From the NCBI GenBank assembly GCA_014378965.1, contig JACMMR010000032.1, forward strand, positions 1 through 16,277: 16,277 nt of DNA, in the 5' to 3' direction. This document shows, in pieces, positions 14,400 to 16,277 of this stretch. The DNA is from Candidatus Parcubacteria bacterium (GTDB lineage Bacteria; Patescibacteriota; Minisyncoccia; Phycocordibacterales; CAIZLB01). Positions within the stretch are counted from its first letter, which is position 1. The number at the start of each line of letters is the position of its first letter. Position numbers and translations under genes: made by a program. The notes beneath the pieces are model-generated. The model saw nothing but the letters and a program-made list of their open reading frames with translations, had not been told where the DNA came from and did not search any database.

Positions 14400-14978
14400 T
14401 TAACATATTAACGATTTTATGTCAGGAGCACTCAAATGGGCAGTGTAGAAGTCCCCCAACTGCTTATACAGCGACGAATAAAACCTCCTATTCGGAAATA
14501 GTACCTTTTTAAACACTTTCTTTTCAACCAAGTATTTAACCATTTTTATACAATCACCATCTCCTGATACCAATACGATATTATCAAACTCTTTATTATC
14601 GACAACATTTTTCATTATCTCAAACACTATATCCGTATCAACATTTCCCTTCTTTGCAGACTTGGCTTTTTTATTATGTTCTTTAAACAAGATCGTAAAT
14701 CCCGCATTAGTTATCAGCTTATATAATTCATCATTCTTATTATTTACATAGCCAATAAAATATTAGGCATTGTTCACTTGATAATTTTCCTTTAAATATA
14801 TGTAAAACTTTGCCAAATCAACTTCCCACGCTTGACCGCAGGAACAATCCGCAAGTTCCATATCTCGTATATTCTTTGCCAAAAGTATTGCGCACATATC
14901 ACACTTAATAGTACCAAAATGTAAGTTTTGGCTATCAATAAATGCTATGTTGTTTTCTTTTGGTTTTTCGAGGTCCAT
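14400..14978 (-). pseudogene. NYN-domain (LabA/DUF88-like) nuclease gene with an in-frame stop
   Basis: NYN proteins are PIN-like, metal-dependent ribonucleases. The ATG at 14978 starts a frame that reads NNIAFIDSQNLHFGT (first catalytic Asp), a Cys-containing stretch (DCSCGQAWEVDLAKFYIYLK) and ENYQVNNA. A TAA follows at 14763-14765. The very same frame then continues YFIGYVNNKNDELYKLITNA into NVDTDIVFEIM and VLVSGDGDCIKMVKYL, which supply the remaining acidic residues, and ends at 14400. Without the stop it would be a 192-aa protein. Both halves are otherwise intact, so the lesion is recent or tolerated; one base change (TAT to TAA) could explain it. A separate start at 14690 would give only the C-terminal 96 aa. 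Family assignment is secure; activity is doubtful unless the stop is read through. Confidence 0.83.
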
Positions 14979-14984
14979 TACTTA

Positions 14985-14990
14985 ATTTTA
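14985..14990 (-). promoter_or_regulatory. -10 element (TAAAAT) of the NYN gene, leaderless
   Basis: TGATAAAAT, an extended -10, ends six bases before the ATG at 14978. No well-spaced -35 is seen. Confidence 0.5.
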
Positions 14991-15024
14991 TCATGGGTGT
15001 CAAATACCAATTAAAGACATTTAT

Positions 15025-15052
15025 TTTACACCACCCGCAAATTTGATATCAT
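15025..15052 (+). promoter_or_regulatory. Promoter of the 15059 small RNA
   Basis: TTTACA (15025-15030), 16 bases, TATCAT (15047-15052), with TGA before the -10. The predicted start is near 15059. Confidence 0.6.
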
Positions 15053-15058
15053 ATTCAC

Positions 15059-15133
15059 ATAGCAAGTCAGACCCCTGAAGGAGATCTATCTAAATGATAG
15101 TTCACACGTTCCTCGGGGGCTTTGCTTTATTTC
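15059..15133 (+). ncRNA. Candidate small structured RNA ending in a terminator
   Basis: About 75 nt between the NYN and MYG1 genes. The outer stem is CCCC (15072-15075) with GGGG (15115-15118), then AGGA (15079-15082) with TCCT (15110-15113). An inner perfect hairpin CTATC/GATAG (15086-15100, loop TAAAT) lies inside. The tail CTTTGCTTTATTT follows. It runs into the end of the convergent MYG1 gene. No known family is recognised. A simple terminator for an upstream plus-strand gene is unlikely, since none exists nearby. Confidence 0.55.
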
Positions 15134-16056
15134 CCCATCGCGACTTCCACCATCTTCAACAAACCCTCCTTCGTCTCATTTACACATAAAAAACCTGATT
15201 TATGACAAAACTTCGCACCTTTTACTCCAGAAACTTTTTCAAGCTCGGTGTCCACTAACCCGCGCCATGATTCTGGAAAATAAAACCGTGCTTCATACAA
15301 ATCCTCACCTGTTTGTACGTTTTTGGCTGACCAATTATTACGAAGATCGGGATATATTGCCAATAACGGTTCTGGAAATGCATTAAAATTAAAACTATAA
15401 AATCGGTCACAGATTATAATCCTTTTGTCTTTTGCTTTATTATAGGCCTTTATAGCTAAAGCTTTTTCACTTTGAAGATGAGCGGCATACTGCGTTATAT
15501 TGAGTACTATAGACTCAGAAAATTTTACAAGTTCAAAAAAAGTTTTATCAATTTTCTTAATATCATCTATACCTGAGGCAAATTTACACATTTGGAAATA
15601 ATTATCTATTGTTGCGATATCCACACCTTTAAACACTTGCTTATACGTCGATGTTCCATTATCCATTGCATCAATATGCATCACTAATTTTTTCTCAATT
15701 GTCTCAAAAATTTCTCCAATTACTTTTTTATTTTTTTGACCGGAAATCAAAGTAATGAATTCTGGACCAAAATTTTTAAAAACTAAGCCAAAAGCGGCAT
15801 ATGGTATCCCATTGGATCGTACTAACTCTGTATCATTTTGATGGTGATCAAATCGTAATTTTTTAGGGTCATACACAAGTCCAATATCGTACACGATATC
15901 AGCTATTTCTATATCTTCTTTCTTTATACTTCTTTTACATTTAACTTTTATAGTTTTATCTTTATGTTGAAAATAAACATTTAATAGTGCTGTAGAAAAA
16001 ATATCGTCAGCATGAAATTGCCCTGAATGTGTTACAAGATTGATTGTTTTAGTCAT
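15127..16056 (-). CDS. MYG1/UPF0160-family DHH-like metal-dependent hydrolase (309 aa)
   Basis: MYG1 proteins have a DHH-like phosphoesterase fold. The eukaryotic member is a 3'-5' RNA exonuclease; the bacterial role is not settled. The start shows THSGQFHADDIFSTALL, followed by the metal motif RFDHHQND. GIPYAAFGLVFKNFGPE and the family motif MHIDAMDNG come next. The C-terminal part has FPEPLLAIYPDLRNNWSAK, FPESWRGLVDTELEKVSG and GAKFCHKSGFLCVNETKEGLL. Length is normal for the family. The ATG at 16056 is chosen over one at 16080, because the extra eight codons contain a TATAAT -10 element and the start at 16056 lies six bases behind it. The gene is single, convergent with a small RNA, and has tandem repeats upstream. 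Confidence 0.93.
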   Translation of the reverse strand: MTKTINLVTHSGQFHADDIFSTALLNVYFQHKDKTIKVKCKRSIKKEDIEIADIVYDIGLVYDPKKLRFDHHQNDTELVRSNGIPYAAFGLVFKNFGPEFITLISGQKNKKVIGEIFETIEKKLVMHIDAMDNGTSTYKQVFKGVDIATIDNYFQMCKFASGIDDIKKIDKTFFELVKFSESIVLNITQYAAHLQSEKALAIKAYNKAKDKRIIICDRFYSFNFNAFPEPLLAIYPDLRNNWSAKNVQTGEDLYEARFYFPESWRGLVDTELEKVSGVKGAKFCHKSGFLCVNETKEGLLKMVEVAMGK

Positions 16057-16062
16057 TTGATT

Positions 16063-16068
16063 ATTATA
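16063..16068 (-). promoter_or_regulatory. -10 element (TATAAT) of the MYG1 gene, leaderless
   Basis: Perfect TATAAT six bases before the ATG at 16056, so transcription should start at or next to the A of the ATG. The best -35 at 17 bases is TTAAAA, which is poor. The upstream part of the promoter lies in the repeat copy closest to the gene. Confidence 0.7.
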
Positions 16069-16222
16069 CCACAAGGGCATTTCTGTTTTAATAAATTAAA
16101 ACAAGTCGTACCACAAGGGCATTTCTATATTCCTAATTCACTTTGTTCATAAGGAATATATGTCAACCACAAGGGCATTTCTATATTCCTAATTCACTTT
16201 GTTCATAAGGAATATATGTCAA
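16067..16222. repeat. Tandem repeats: two identical 56-bp units plus a partial copy
   Basis: The units at 16111-16166 and 16167-16222 are identical at all 56 positions and directly adjacent. The first 16 bases (CCACAAGGGCATTTCT) occur a third time at 16069-16084, next to the MYG1 -10. Each full unit contains an inverted repeat (TATATTCCT with AGGAATATA, 17-base spacer). On the minus strand each begins with TTGACA. Confidence 0.92.
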
Positions 16223-16277
16223 CTATAAAGTGACTTTTTCATTCCAAATTTTAATAATAGACACAAATAAGCTTAAA

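Noticed and set aside
16067..16222. CRISPR array
   Set aside because: The full units are identical over all 56 bases and directly adjacent, so there are no differing spacers, and no cas gene is present.
1..16277. UGA recoded as glycine (as in Gracilibacteria-type codes)
   Set aside because: UGA ends the DUF3800 gene, RF2 is encoded, and no conserved gene here has an internal UGA.

Overview
The window looks like a chromosomal segment of an AT-rich, small-genome bacterium, most likely of the Candidate Phyla Radiation (Patescibacteria, Parcubacteria-like). This placement is inferred from compact genes, short versions of universal proteins, absence of Shine-Dalgarno sequences, and a gene set typical of that group (MYG1-family hydrolase, NYN and DUF3800 proteins, beta-CASP RNase). 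UGA, UAG and UAA are all used as stops and RF2 is encoded, so the standard bacterial code applies and code-25 lineages are unlikely.

Layout. 1-700: tRNA-Gln(CUG) six bases behind a small disordered-protein gene, then another small unknown gene, all on the minus strand. 730-2690: two clusters with clearly higher G+C (about 50% in the lines I counted, against 28% in a line of rpoB): a plus-strand unknown gene, and a minus-strand pair encoding a small membrane-anchored protein and a secreted beta-rich protein, separated by strong hairpin terminators. 2741-2892: a promoter-structure-terminator cassette that reads as a small non-coding RNA. 2873-3423: a DUF3800 gene broken by a one-base frameshift in an A7 run. 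3489-6181: an operon (YjdF/DUF2238-like membrane protein, beta-CASP metallo-beta-lactamase RNase, RF2). 6182-6410: a strongly folded RNA region with its own extended -10 promoter. 6445-13524: rpoB-rpoC, with a promoter and possible attenuator upstream. 13689-14192: a third higher-G+C gene with strong promoter and terminator, divergent from rpoBC. 14200-14387: two tandem copies of a roughly 50-nt structured RNA, each with its own promoter. 14400-14978: a NYN-domain gene interrupted by one in-frame UAA. 15025-15133: another small RNA cassette. 15127-16056: MYG1-family hydrolase. 16067-16222: tandem repeats upstream of MYG1.

The core genes serve transcription (rpoB, rpoC), translation termination (prfB), RNA turnover (beta-CASP) and tRNA supply. 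Around them lies accessory material with three features worth attention: a set of small structured RNA cassettes that I cannot assign to known families, higher-G+C gene cassettes driven by a common extended -10 promoter, and apparently leaderless genes with exactly six bases between the -10 hexamer and the AUG. Two nuclease-like genes each carry a single disabling lesion.
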